Shown here: positions 1 to 6,385 of the stretch, piece after piece
Layout of the letters: each line of letters begins with the position of its first letter
How positions within the stretch are numbered: the first letter of the stretch is position 1
Assembly: GCA_028819945.1 (NCBI GenBank)
Contig: JAPPKQ010000331.1
Location: forward strand, 513-7,840
Reading direction: 5' to 3'
DNA: 7,328 bases
Source: a bacterium
GTDB taxonomy: Bacteria; Actinomycetota; Acidimicrobiia; Acidimicrobiales; CATQHL01
Notes under the pieces: model-generated
The model's database searches: none
What the model was told of the DNA's origin: nothing
The model's input: only the letters and a program-made list of their open reading frames with translations
Made by a program: the position numbers and the translations under genes

Positions 1-1
1 G

Positions 2-1297
2 TCGAGGACGGGGCTCACCCAGCTGGTGGGCCGGATCCTGCGTCAGCCCTACGCGTCCAAGACGGGAGTGCCCCTGCTCGACGAGAGCTACGTGTTCTGC
101 TTCAGCCGGCGCGGAGCGGAGGTCCTGCAAGAGGTCAGGAAGGGATTCGGACTGGAGGGGCTACAGGGCCTCGAAGGGAGGATCCTCGAAGACGATCCGG
201 CTTCCCCGAAGGAGACGCTGACGACCCGGCAGCGGGCGGAGCATCGAGCGGCGACGCGCGACTTCGTACTGCCCGCCTTCATGATCGACGACAACGACGG
301 CTGGCGTCTGGTCCACTACGAGGCGGACATCCTCTCGCGGCTGCCCTGGGACGAGATCGACCTCTCACCCTTGGACGCTCTGGCGCTGGACGAGCGACGG
401 GAGGAGGTTCACCACCTGAGAGCGAGCCTGAGCGGGGAGGAGCTTGTTCCGGAGCCGGAGTTCGGCGCGGGCCCCGCCGACGGGCGAAGCGGGGGGCCCG
501 AGGACACGGACCCGGGCGCGGTCGGCGAGCCGGTGGACTACTTCTTCGCGGCGAGCCACCTGTTGGACGTGGTCCCCAATCCGTGGCGGGGACGCGAGCT
601 GGCGCGCCGCGCCTTCGAGGGCCTGCTCGAGCGTCATCCTGCCGAGCGGGTCGCAGCCAATCGCACCTTTGTGCTCGAGGAGTTGCGCCGGCTGGTCGAG
701 ATGGAGCGGGACCGCTTGTCGCAGGAGGTCTTCGCCGGCCTGCTGGCGTCGGGAGAGACGCGCTTCCTGGTCGTCACGGATGACCTCGACTTCAACCGCC
801 TCCCCGCCGAGATCGAGGCGCCGAGGGCGAAGCGGGCGAACCGCACCGACGGTGCCCCCTACCAGCAGAACCTCTTCGACGTCACGACCGAGGACGACCT
901 CAACGGGCTCGAGAACAAGGTCGCCACGTACCTGGACCAGCAGGCTCGGCTCTTCTTCTGGTACCGCAACCGCTCCCGCAAGGACTATTACGTGCAGGGC
1001 TGGAAGCCGCGCCGGATCTACGCCGACTTCATCGTGACATTGCGAGGCGACGAGCCCGGAACCGACGACGACTTCCACCAAGTGTTCGTGGTCGAGACCA
1101 AGGGCGTCCACCTGAAGACGTCGGAGGACACCGAGTACAAGCGCTCCGTCTTCGACATCTGCAGCGACCACGCCCGCGAGGCCGACTGGGCCGAGTTCGT
1201 GCCCGCAATGAAGAACAAAGTGATGCGCTTCGAGGTCGTCGACGAGGACGAATGGCAGGCGCGCCTGAACGGAATGCTGTTCCAAGCGGGCGCGTAG
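2..1297 (+). CDS. Type III restriction enzyme Res-like helicase/nuclease, C-terminal part (5' partial)
   Basis: The reading frame is already open at base 2, so this is the last ~431 codons of a longer gene. In family members this subunit (usually ~900-1000 residues) joins a superfamily 2 ATP-dependent DNA translocase to a nuclease and cuts DNA with a Mod methylase partner. The visible start (codons from about base 17) reads TQLVGRILRQPYA, matching helicase motif VI (Q..GR..R). A linker follows, then near the C-terminus a PD-(D/E)XK-type nuclease core: the Asp of YADFIV at 1025-1027 and the Glu and Lys of VETKG at 1094-1096 and 1100-1102. Both halves of the nuclease motif are intact, so this end looks functional. 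The GTG at 26 is internal and not a real start. Walker motifs and any mod gene would lie upstream of the window. A Res-like helicase outside a classical type III system is possible. Confidence 0.82.
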   Translation, partial: SRTGLTQLVGRILRQPYASKTGVPLLDESYVFCFSRRGAEVLQEVRKGFGLEGLQGLEGRILEDDPASPKETLTTRQRAEHRAATRDFVLPAFMIDDNDGWRLVHYEADILSRLPWDEIDLSPLDALALDERREEVHHLRASLSGEELVPEPEFGAGPADGRSGGPEDTDPGAVGEPVDYFFAASHLLDVVPNPWRGRELARRAFEGLLERHPAERVAANRTFVLEELRRLVEMERDRLSQEVFAGLLASGETRFLVVTDDLDFNRLPAEIEAPRAKRANRTDGAPYQQNLFDVTTEDDLNGLENKVATYLDQQARLFFWYRNRSRKDYYVQGWKPRRIYADFIVTLRGDEPGTDDDFHQVFVVETKGVHLKTSEDTEYKRSVFDICSDHAREADWAEFVPAMKNKVMRFEVVDEDEWQARLNGMLFQAGA

Positions 1298-1377
1298 AGT
1301 CTCCGTGGACGCCGCGAGGGAATCGCGGTCGCCGGAGCGTCAGGAAGCGCCGCGCGGGCCCGTGATGGACTGCTGTG

Positions 1378-1645
1378 CTACACGAGGCCCTTCTCGCGAG
1401 CAGTGAGCCAAATCAGGACCAGCGCGTCGGCACACGGCCCCGCGAGCGTTCTAACATCGTGGAACGACACGAGCGTGTGCCGGTGACTGACGAGGTTCCG
1501 GCTGGCGGCAGACCACCGCCGGCAGCAGCAGGCAGTGTTTCTCGTAGAACTCCAGTTCGTCGTCCTTCAGGAACCTCACGTTGAGCGAGTTCGCGTGGGA
1601 CTTGAAGTCCCGCAGTTCAACGAAACGTCGGCCGTGCCGGTTCAT
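1378..1645 (-). pseudogene. Possible frameshifted small gene, function unknown
   Basis: On the minus strand an ATG at 1643-1645 opens a protein-like frame (MNRHGRRFVELRDFKSH..., then LKDDELEFYEKHCLLLP) that stops early at 1451-1453. A second minus-strand frame, offset by one base, is open across the same 3' region, reads HRHTLVSFHDVRTLAG then ALVLIWLTAREKGLV, and stops at 1378-1380. Both halves have protein-like composition and GC-rich third positions. A single indel between about 1454 and 1520 would join them into a protein of ~88 residues. I do not recognise the family. It is convergent with the restriction gene. An alternative is chance open frames in GC-rich DNA. The rest of 1298-1840 holds nothing I can identify. 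Confidence 0.35.
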
Positions 1646-1869
1646 AGTGGTGTCTCGGGAAGCGCCGCTGACCGCGGCGTAGTCGCCGTCAGGGGATTGG
1701 CCAGCGCGGCACCTCATACCAAGCCTAGGCGTTGTCTACCTGTTGGGCCAGGGGCGGTTCACACCTCACCGGGAGGTCTCCTGGGTTAGCCCGAGCCGCC
1801 GCTGCCCGGCGAGTGTTCTCAGGCTGCGGCTGGAAGATATTGAAAGGTAAGAAGCTTCTTTATCTAGGC

Positions 1870-1875
1870 TATGAT
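1870..1875 (+). promoter_or_regulatory. Putative -10 element for hicA (TATGAT)
   Basis: TATGAT differs from the TATAAT consensus at one base and ends 6 bases before the GTG at 1882, the geometry of a leaderless actinobacterial promoter. It sits in a locally AT-richer stretch (about 1835-1876). A TTGAAA at 1840-1845 resembles a -35 box, but its 24-base spacing is too long for a standard pairing. Confidence 0.45.
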
Positions 1876-1881
1876 GACCTG

Positions 1882-2136
1882 GTGGTCCGGGATCCCTCGA
1901 AGAAGGGCGGCGATGTACTGCGGCTGTTGCGGTCGCTCGGCTATCGCGTCGAGAGAACGAGGGGCTCGCACCACCGGCTGGTGGCACCGGGTCGGCCACC
2001 GCTGGTGTTCGCGTTCCACAGGCGCACGACTGTGCCGCCACGGGCCCTGAGGCATATCCTCGAACGGGAGATAGGCCTGAGCGAGGACGAGATCGTCGAA
2101 CTGCTCTGGGGTGGCCGGCCCCCGGGAGGAGGTTGA
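1882..2136 (+). CDS. hicA: HicA-family toxin (predicted mRNA interferase)
   Basis: HicA toxins are small double-stranded-RNA-binding-fold ribonucleases that cleave mRNA and are neutralised by HicB. This 84-residue protein shows the family pattern: GGDVLRLLRSLGY, then RTRGSHHRLVAPG with the catalytic-type His in GSHH, a PPLVFAFH strand, and a C-terminal helix PRALRHILEREIGLSEDEIVELL. I chose the GTG at 1882 because it gives normal family length and has TATGAT six bases upstream. An in-frame TTG at 1840 or the open frame back to 1732 would add an N-terminal extension unlike HicA. The stop is followed after 3 bases by the hicB start, whose Shine-Dalgarno sequence (GGGAGGAGG) lies in the last hicA codons, so the pair is translationally coupled. 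The last ~25 codons are duplicated at 3630-3705. Confidence 0.83.
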   Translation: MVRDPSKKGGDVLRLLRSLGYRVERTRGSHHRLVAPGRPPLVFAFHRRTTVPPRALRHILEREIGLSEDEIVELLWGGRPPGGG

Positions 2137-2139
2137 CCC

Positions 2140-2340
2140 ATGCACATCGTGCGAGTGCACTCTGATACCGACTCGGGCAGTTGGTGGGCGGAGGACGGCG
2201 AGGGCTACGTCGCCGTGTCCGATTCGTTGCAGGGGATCGAGGAGTTGGTCTACGAGGGGATGAGCGAGATGCTCGGCCTCGGTCGGTCCGATGTGGAGTT
2301 GGTTCGAGTGGACACCCCGTCAGAACAGCCTGCGGGCTGA
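2140..2340 (+). CDS. hicB: HicB-family antitoxin, copy 1
   Basis: This 66-residue protein has the HicB N-terminal pattern: a short strand, then SGSWWAEDGEGYVAVSDS, then a helix with LQGIEELVYEGMSEML. In the family this domain binds HicA and blocks its active site. It is shorter than many HicB proteins and has no visible C-terminal ribbon-helix-helix or helix-turn-helix, so it probably neutralises without a built-in DNA-binding domain. Start ATG 2140 has a strong GGAGGAGG just upstream, inside hicA. The stop is followed at once by GGAGG serving ridA (ATG 2351), so hicA, hicB and ridA look like one transcript. A near-identical second copy lies at 3709-3909; the four amino-acid differences all fall in the last 15 residues. 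Confidence 0.82.
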   Translation: MHIVRVHSDTDSGSWWAEDGEGYVAVSDSLQGIEELVYEGMSEMLGLGRSDVELVRVDTPSEQPAG

Positions 2341-2350
2341 GGAGGTAACG

Positions 2351-2728
2351 ATGGCCAAGCAGCCGATCACCAGCACGTCCGCACCCCAGCCCTCGGGGGC
2401 CTACTCGCAGGGCATCGCCGCCGGCGGGTTCGTGTTCCTGTCGGGGCAGGGACCGTTCACGCCCGACGGCGCGGTGCCCGAAGGCGGCTTCGGCGCCCAG
2501 GCGCGCCAGACCTTCGCCAACCTGGCGGCGGTGGCCGAGGCCGCCGGGGGATCGCTGGCCGACGCCGTGAGGGTGGGCGTCTACCTGCACGACATGGCCG
2601 ACTTCCCTGAGATGAACGCCATCTACCGCGAGACGTTCCCCGAACCCCTGCCGGCGCGCACCACCATCCAGACGCCGCTGCCGGGCTTCCTCATCGAAGT
2701 GGACGTCATCCTGCACCTCGGCGACTGA
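2351..2728 (+). CDS. ridA: RidA/YjgF/UK114 family protein (enamine/imine deaminase)
   Basis: RidA proteins are cytosolic homotrimers that hydrolyse reactive enamine/imine intermediates such as 2-aminoacrylate, produced by PLP enzymes like threonine/serine dehydratase. The 125-residue length is typical. Visible landmarks are the early PSGAYSQGI motif, FLSGQGPFTPDG, the DMADFPEMNAIY segment, and PARTTIQ with the substrate-carboxylate-binding Arg, followed by the strand FLIEVDVILHL containing the conserved Glu. The start ATG 2351 is set by GGAGG at 2341-2345. It follows hicB by 10 bases with no terminator between, so it probably shares the hicAB transcript. The downstream asd remnant is convergent. 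Some databases call this family endoribonuclease L-PSP; the deaminase role is better supported for the Arg-containing subgroup. Confidence 0.93.
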   Translation: MAKQPITSTSAPQPSGAYSQGIAAGGFVFLSGQGPFTPDGAVPEGGFGAQARQTFANLAAVAEAAGGSLADAVRVGVYLHDMADFPEMNAIYRETFPEPLPARTTIQTPLPGFLIEVDVILHLGD

Positions 2729-2750
2729 CCTGCTCCCCGTCGCTTGCTCG

Positions 2751-2779
2751 ACCCCAGGGCGAGGATCCTGTCCCGGGGT
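2751..2779 (+). terminator. Possible terminator hairpin after ridA
   Basis: ACCCC(A)GGG at 2751-2759 can pair with CCCGGGGT at 2772-2779 with one bulged A. The loop contains the palindrome AGGATCCT, and TTCTTGT follows. It lies 22 bases after the ridA stop. The T-run is imperfect, so intrinsic termination is plausible but not certain. Confidence 0.4.
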
Positions 2780-2860
2780 TCTTGTACGAGTTGTCGGGTA
2801 GTTGCTGTTCGAACCAACGGGAAGTTGTTGTCCAAGTTCCCGTCCGCTCGGGTGGGGTGG
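2780..2860. other. Lower-GC spacer with inverted repeat, no gene seen
   Basis: Between the possible ridA terminator and the asd remnant is a stretch visibly richer in T and A than its surroundings. It contains the palindrome GTTCGAAC near 2807 and an inverted pair ACGGGAA (2817-2823) / TTCCCGT (2837-2843). Short open frames here look accidental. It may be a dispersed non-coding repeat of this lineage, but no second copy is in the window. Confidence 0.3.
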
Positions 2861-3000
2861 TCAGTTCCGCTCTGCCAGCAGTTCCTCGGCGATCTGCACG
2901 GCGATCAGCGCCGCGCCCTTGCGCAGGTTGTCGCCCACGACGAACCGCGCCAGCCCATGGGGTCGCGCCCGATGCGCCCCACCAGGGTGTCGTCGCTGCC
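2861..3000 (-). pseudogene. asd 3'-end fragment (duplicated, decayed)
   Basis: The minus strand here repeats the last ~49 codons of the intact asd gene (4043-4192), including the stop codon. The tail reads [13 protein letters not shown] then [14 protein letters not shown], with one Asn-to-Ile change relative to intact asd. About seven substitutions and a 10-base deletion (near 2957) separate the copies; the deletion breaks the frame. Similarity begins exactly at the stop codon and ends at about 3000. There is no start codon or upstream coding part, so it is not functional as asd. It marks one edge of the duplication described in the findings. Confidence 0.88.
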
Positions 3001-3050
3001 ACGGCAGCCGGCGGCCTTGTCATACGTGCCGCGAGCCGCGACTCGGCTTC

Positions 3051-3062
3051 GTTACATGTAAC
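3051..3062. promoter_or_regulatory. Perfect palindrome, probable operator of the mazE-like/mazF operon
   Basis: GTTACATGTAAC is a perfect 12-base dyad ending 9 bases before the mazE-like ATG at 3072. It overlaps the candidate -10 (TAACGT, 3059-3064). Toxin-antitoxin operons are commonly repressed by the antitoxin, alone or with toxin, at palindromes in this position. The role is inferred from location and symmetry. Confidence 0.55.
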
Positions 3063-3064
3063 GT
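3059..3064 (+). promoter_or_regulatory. Putative -10 element for the mazE-like gene (TAACGT)
   Basis: TAACGT fits TANNNT and ends 7 bases before ATG 3072, matching the leaderless spacing seen at hicA, asd and the receiver gene. It overlaps the palindromic operator, so bound repressor would block the promoter directly. Confidence 0.4.
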
Positions 3065-3071
3065 GTGGAGC

Positions 3072-3293
3072 ATGGGGGTGCCGGAGGAGCACACGTCGTC
3101 CGCCGAGCGGGTTCGTCGCTACCGCCGGAGGATGAAGGCGCAAGGCATGAGGCCTGTCCAACTCTGGGTGACCGATACGCGCACTCCGGCGTTCGCCGCC
3201 GAGGCGCATCGGCAGTCGGCCGCCGTCGCCGCGAGTGCTCACGCGGCCGACGATCAGGCGTTCATCGACGCGCTCGGCCGCGACGACCCATGA
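3072..3293 (+). CDS. MazE-like antitoxin (DUF3018-type)
   Basis: This 73-residue protein resembles small antitoxins found upstream of PemK/MazF toxins and often labelled antitoxin MazE-like/DUF3018. It has a basic N-terminal segment ERVRRYRRRMKAQGMRPVQL, then WVTDTRTPAFAAEAHRQS, then an Ala-rich acidic C-terminus ending ADDQAFIDALGRDDP. In such pairs the N-terminal half binds operator DNA and the C-terminal half wraps the toxin. The ATG at 3072 fits a leaderless transcript; a GGAG at 3067-3070 would instead suit the GTG at 3078, two codons later. The stop overlaps the toxin start (ATGA at 3290-3293), so translation is coupled. An in-frame open stretch back to 2802 is excluded because it crosses the asd remnant and the operator. 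Confidence 0.82.
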   Translation: MGVPEEHTSSAERVRRYRRRMKAQGMRPVQLWVTDTRTPAFAAEAHRQSAAVAASAHAADDQAFIDALGRDDP

Positions 3294-3622
3294 GGCGCGG
3301 CGAGATCTGGACAGCGGCTGCCGGCAGCGGCTACGTGGGCAAACCCCGGCCGGTGGTGATCATCCAGGAAGACCGGTTCGACGCGACCGACTCGGTGACG
3401 GTGTGCGCCTTCACGACCGACCCCGCGGAGGCGCCCCTGATCCGGCTGCGGATCATTCCCGATGAGGAGAACGGTCTGCGCAAACCGTGCAGCTTGATGG
3501 TCGACAAGATCACGACGATGCCCCGCTCGAAGGCCGGCGAGCGGATCGGCTGCCTCGCCGAGGATGACATGGTGAGGCTGGGTAGGGCTGTCGTCGTCTT
3601 CCTCGGACTCGCCGGGAACTGA
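3290..3622 (+). CDS. mazF: PemK/MazF-family toxin (predicted endoribonuclease)
   Basis: The 110-residue product has the MazF/PemK fold pattern: MRRGEIWTAA at the N-terminus with the family's RRGEIW signature, KPRPVVIIQEDRF, a central TVCAFTTDP strand, RKPCSLMVDKITTMPRS with the conserved Asp-Lys region that follows the substrate loop, and the C-terminal helix AEDDMVRLGRAVVVFLGLAG. Family members are sequence-specific mRNA ribonucleases that halt translation and are held inactive by the cognate antitoxin. The start ATG 3290 overlaps the antitoxin stop. Length and motifs are complete, so the toxin is probably intact. The gene ends 7 bases before the hicA remnant, where CCGGGAAC occurs twice (3612-3619, 3623-3630) around the stop codon. 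Confidence 0.9.
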   Translation: MRRGEIWTAAAGSGYVGKPRPVVIIQEDRFDATDSVTVCAFTTDPAEAPLIRLRIIPDEENGLRKPCSLMVDKITTMPRSKAGERIGCLAEDDMVRLGRAVVVFLGLAGN

Positions 3623-3629
3623 CCGGGAA

Positions 3630-3705
3630 CGAACGGGAGATAGGCCTGAGTGAGGACGAGATCGCCGAACTGCTGTGGGGTGGCCGGCCCCCGGGAGGAG
3701 GTTGA
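3630..3705 (+). pseudogene. hicA tail remnant (last ~25 codons)
   Basis: Bases from 3630 match 2061-2136 with three substitutions, reading EREIGLSEDEIAELLWGG and then the same proline/glycine end and stop. The first ~60 codons, including the catalytic GSHH, are missing, and no start codon serves the frame. It therefore cannot make a toxin. What it retains is the GGGAGGAGG ribosome-binding site for the second hicB. Confidence 0.9.
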
Positions 3706-3708
3706 CCC

Positions 3709-3909
3709 ATGCACATCGTGCGAGTGCACTCTGATACCGACTCGGGCAGTTGGTGGGCGGAGGACGGCGAGGGCTACGTCGCCGTGTCCGATTCGTTGCA
3801 GGGGATCGAGGAATTGGTCTACGAGGGGATGAGCGAGATGCTCGGCCTCGGTCGGTCCGACGTGGACTTGATTCGAGTGGAGACTCCGTCAGAACGGCCC
3901 GCGGGCTGA
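3709..3909 (+). CDS. hicB: HicB-family antitoxin, copy 2 (no adjacent intact HicA)
   Basis: This 66-residue HicB-type antitoxin differs from copy 1 (2140-2340) by eight bases and four residues: E to D, V to I, D to E and Q to R, all in the C-terminal 15 residues. The frame and the ribosome-binding site GGAGGAGG are intact, so it should still be translated. Its own toxin gene survives only as a tail, leaving it 86 bases downstream of mazF on the same strand, where it is likely transcribed from the mazEF promoter. It may still neutralise the HicA encoded at 1882-2136. GAGGAAGCGAT after the stop corresponds to the ridA ribosome-binding site of copy 1, but no ridA follows. Confidence 0.82.
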   Translation: MHIVRVHSDTDSGSWWAEDGEGYVAVSDSLQGIEELVYEGMSEMLGLGRSDVDLIRVETPSERPAG

Positions 3910-3977
3910 GGAGGAAGCGATTCGTGCACACATTCGCAGGCGGGTTCATGTACAGATTCTCGGATCGAGCCGGCCCC

Positions 3978-4030
3978 CATCGTCATTCCGGCGGAGAGCC
4001 TGCCCCGGACTCGATCCGGGGCCGGAATCC
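3978..4030. repeat. Palindromic REP-like repeat, possible bidirectional terminator
   Basis: ATTCCGGC (3985-3992) pairs with GCCGGAAT (4021-4028), enclosing GCCCCGGA (4002-4009) / TCCGGGGC (4015-4022) around a 5-base loop. The left 17 bases (CATCGTCATTCCGGCGG) and right 10 bases (GCCGGAATCC) recur exactly at 6162-6178 and 6181-6190, so this is a dispersed element. It lies between the convergent ends of hicB2 and asd, a typical location for REP-like elements, and could end transcription from both sides. Confidence 0.65.
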
Positions 4031-4042
4031 GGGCGCCGTCGG

Positions 4043-5080
<1,038 letters not shown>

Positions 5081-5127
5081 CCGAGGCCGGTGTGGCCGAC
5101 CGCCTCGCCCGTTCGACACCGGCAGAG

Positions 5128-6105
5128 TCAGGAGGCCTCGGTCGGCTGTGGGGCAGTCGCTGCGGCGGTGCCCGCCGATGGTTCGTCGGGCTCGGGGTCC
5201 GGGGCGTGTCGCAGCGCCCAGCCCATGACCAGCAGCATGGCCCGGGCCGCCGGGTGCACCAGGCCGCGGCGCAGCGGCCCGCAGCGCAGGCCGTGCAGGT
5301 CCTGGGCCCAGCGGGGCAGGCTGGCGGCCGCCGCCCAGAACAGCACCGCGTACGCAAGTCGAGCCACGGGCGGCAACGGGAACCTGCGCAAGAAGTAGAC
5401 GGCCTCGGTGCTCAGGTCGGTGGACGCCACCACCGGCCCGAATCCGTCGATCACCTCCGCCAAGTCGGCGTGACTGCGCGGCGGCTCGGTGATCCCGAGG
5501 CGTTCGGCCACGGTCGCCATTTCCGCCACGTAGCGGTCGGCCAGATCGGCCATCGAGACCTCACCGACGGAGACGGCAGCGGCGGTCCGCGCCGGCAGGT
5601 TGGGAGCCAGGAGCCCGCTGCGGCGCCGCGGGCGACGGCCGTAGCGCAGGAACGCCTCCAGGAAGCTGTCCACCTCGGTGGCGTGCACCCAGGCCAGCAG
5701 GTCTGCGTCGTCGGCCGAGTAGCGGCGACCCTCGGGGGTCACTCCCGAGACGCTCAGGTGTACCCGCCGCACCGCCTCGATGGCCGCCTCGGCCTCCGGC
5801 AGGGAGCAGTACGTGGTGGTGCCCAGGAAGAAGACGGTGCGCCGCAGCCGCCCCAGCGGGTCCTGGCGGAAGTCCGAGTGCTCGCCGACGCCCTGCATGG
5901 CCACCGGGTGCAGCGACTGCAGCAGCAGTGCCCGGATGCCGCCCACCATCATCGAGGCCTCGGCGTGCACCAGCCACGCCGCCCCGCCGACCGGAAGCAG
6001 CGTCGGCGCCCCGGGGGTCGGGGCGAACTTGCGGGATCCGCTCCCGGACAGCACCGTGCGAATCGCCCAGGCGAGACGGTTGCGCAGCGGGGCCACGGGA
6101 CTCAT
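5128..6105 (-). CDS. Oxygenase MpaB family protein (DUF2236)
   Basis: The 325-residue product resembles MpaB/DUF2236 proteins, a family that includes the heme oxygenase latex-clearing protein Lcp and fungal MpaB. The substrate here is unknown. Visible: a strand into the HAEASMMVGGIRALLLQSLHP region, with histidines placed like the family's conserved core; then GEHSDFRQDPLGRLRRT followed by FFLGTTTYCS; and YSADDADLLAWVHATEVDSF, a typical DUF2236 segment with His. The C-terminal half has two hydrophobic helices (around LAYAVLFWAAAASLP and ARAMLLVMGWAL), then a Pro/Ala-rich acidic tail. I chose ATG 6103-6105 (MSPVAPLRNR); the open frame extends 29 codons further, to 6192, but that part runs into the palindromic repeat and is Arg-rich, so it is unlikely to be coding. 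The gene lies upstream of asd on the same strand; any functional link is unknown. Confidence 0.82.
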   Translation of the reverse strand: MSPVAPLRNRLAWAIRTVLSGSGSRKFAPTPGAPTLLPVGGAAWLVHAEASMMVGGIRALLLQSLHPVAMQGVGEHSDFRQDPLGRLRRTVFFLGTTTYCSLPEAEAAIEAVRRVHLSVSGVTPEGRRYSADDADLLAWVHATEVDSFLEAFLRYGRRPRRRSGLLAPNLPARTAAAVSVGEVSMADLADRYVAEMATVAERLGITEPPRSHADLAEVIDGFGPVVASTDLSTEAVYFLRRFPLPPVARLAYAVLFWAAAASLPRWAQDLHGLRCGPLRRGLVHPAARAMLLVMGWALRHAPDPEPDEPSAGTAAATAPQPTEAS

Positions 6106-6161
6106 TTGCGTCGCGCCACGGCCTGCCGGGGCGATCGCCGGGCCATGCGCCGGATCGTGTT

Positions 6162-6226
6162 CATCGTCATTCCGGCGGCGGCCGGAATCCACCGTTCGGC
6201 GGGCCGGTCCGTGCGACCGGTGGATT
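6162..6226. repeat. Compound palindromic REP-like repeat
   Basis: Two overlapping dyads. The first is perfect: ATTCCGGC/GCCGGAAT at 6169-6188 with a 4-base loop. The second has AATCCACCGTTCG (6186-6198) pairing with CGACCGGTGGATT (6214-6226), 12 of 13 positions, around a 15-base loop. The first dyad shares its left 17 and right 10 bases with the element at 3978-4030. It lies between the tRNA 3' end and the oxygenase start, both on the minus strand, so it could also terminate tRNA transcription. Confidence 0.65.
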
Positions 6227-6267
6227 GCTCGGCACGCACCCGGGGTCGCGTCGCAGCCGGAGGTGAG

Positions 6268-6341
<74 letters not shown>

Positions 6342-6351
6342 TTGCGGGCCG

Positions 6352-6357
6352 AGGATA
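6352..6357 (-). promoter_or_regulatory. Putative -10 element for tRNA-Pro (TATCCT)
   Basis: On the minus strand TATCCT lies 10 bases before the mature tRNA 5' end, within the 44-base gap after the receiver gene. This suggests the tRNA has its own promoter. No convincing -35 is visible. Confidence 0.4.
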
Positions 6358-6385
6358 CCAAGGCCGGACCGCCGCGCCGGGCGGC

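Noticed and set aside
365..1285. Long minus-strand open frame (306 codons) opposite the restriction gene
   Set aside because: It is the antisense of a gene with clear helicase and nuclease motifs; its Val/Leu/Arg-rich translation has no recognisable domain.
1732..1881. N-terminal extension of hicA from the upstream ATG
   Set aside because: The added residues do not resemble HicA and cross the AT-rich promoter-like stretch; GTG 1882 gives normal length.
1766..2716. Minus-strand open frame across hicA, hicB and ridA, with a similar one at 3254-3949
   Set aside because: Both are antisense shadows. Their mutual similarity comes only from the duplicated hicB DNA and could be mistaken for a paralogous family.
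2802..3071. N-terminal extension of the MazE-like antitoxin
   Set aside because: The extra frame reads through the asd remnant and the palindromic operator.
2061..3909. Repeated blocks as a CRISPR array or IS element
   Set aside because: There are only two copies of about 280 bp, they are coding, and no transposase or regular spacer pattern exists.
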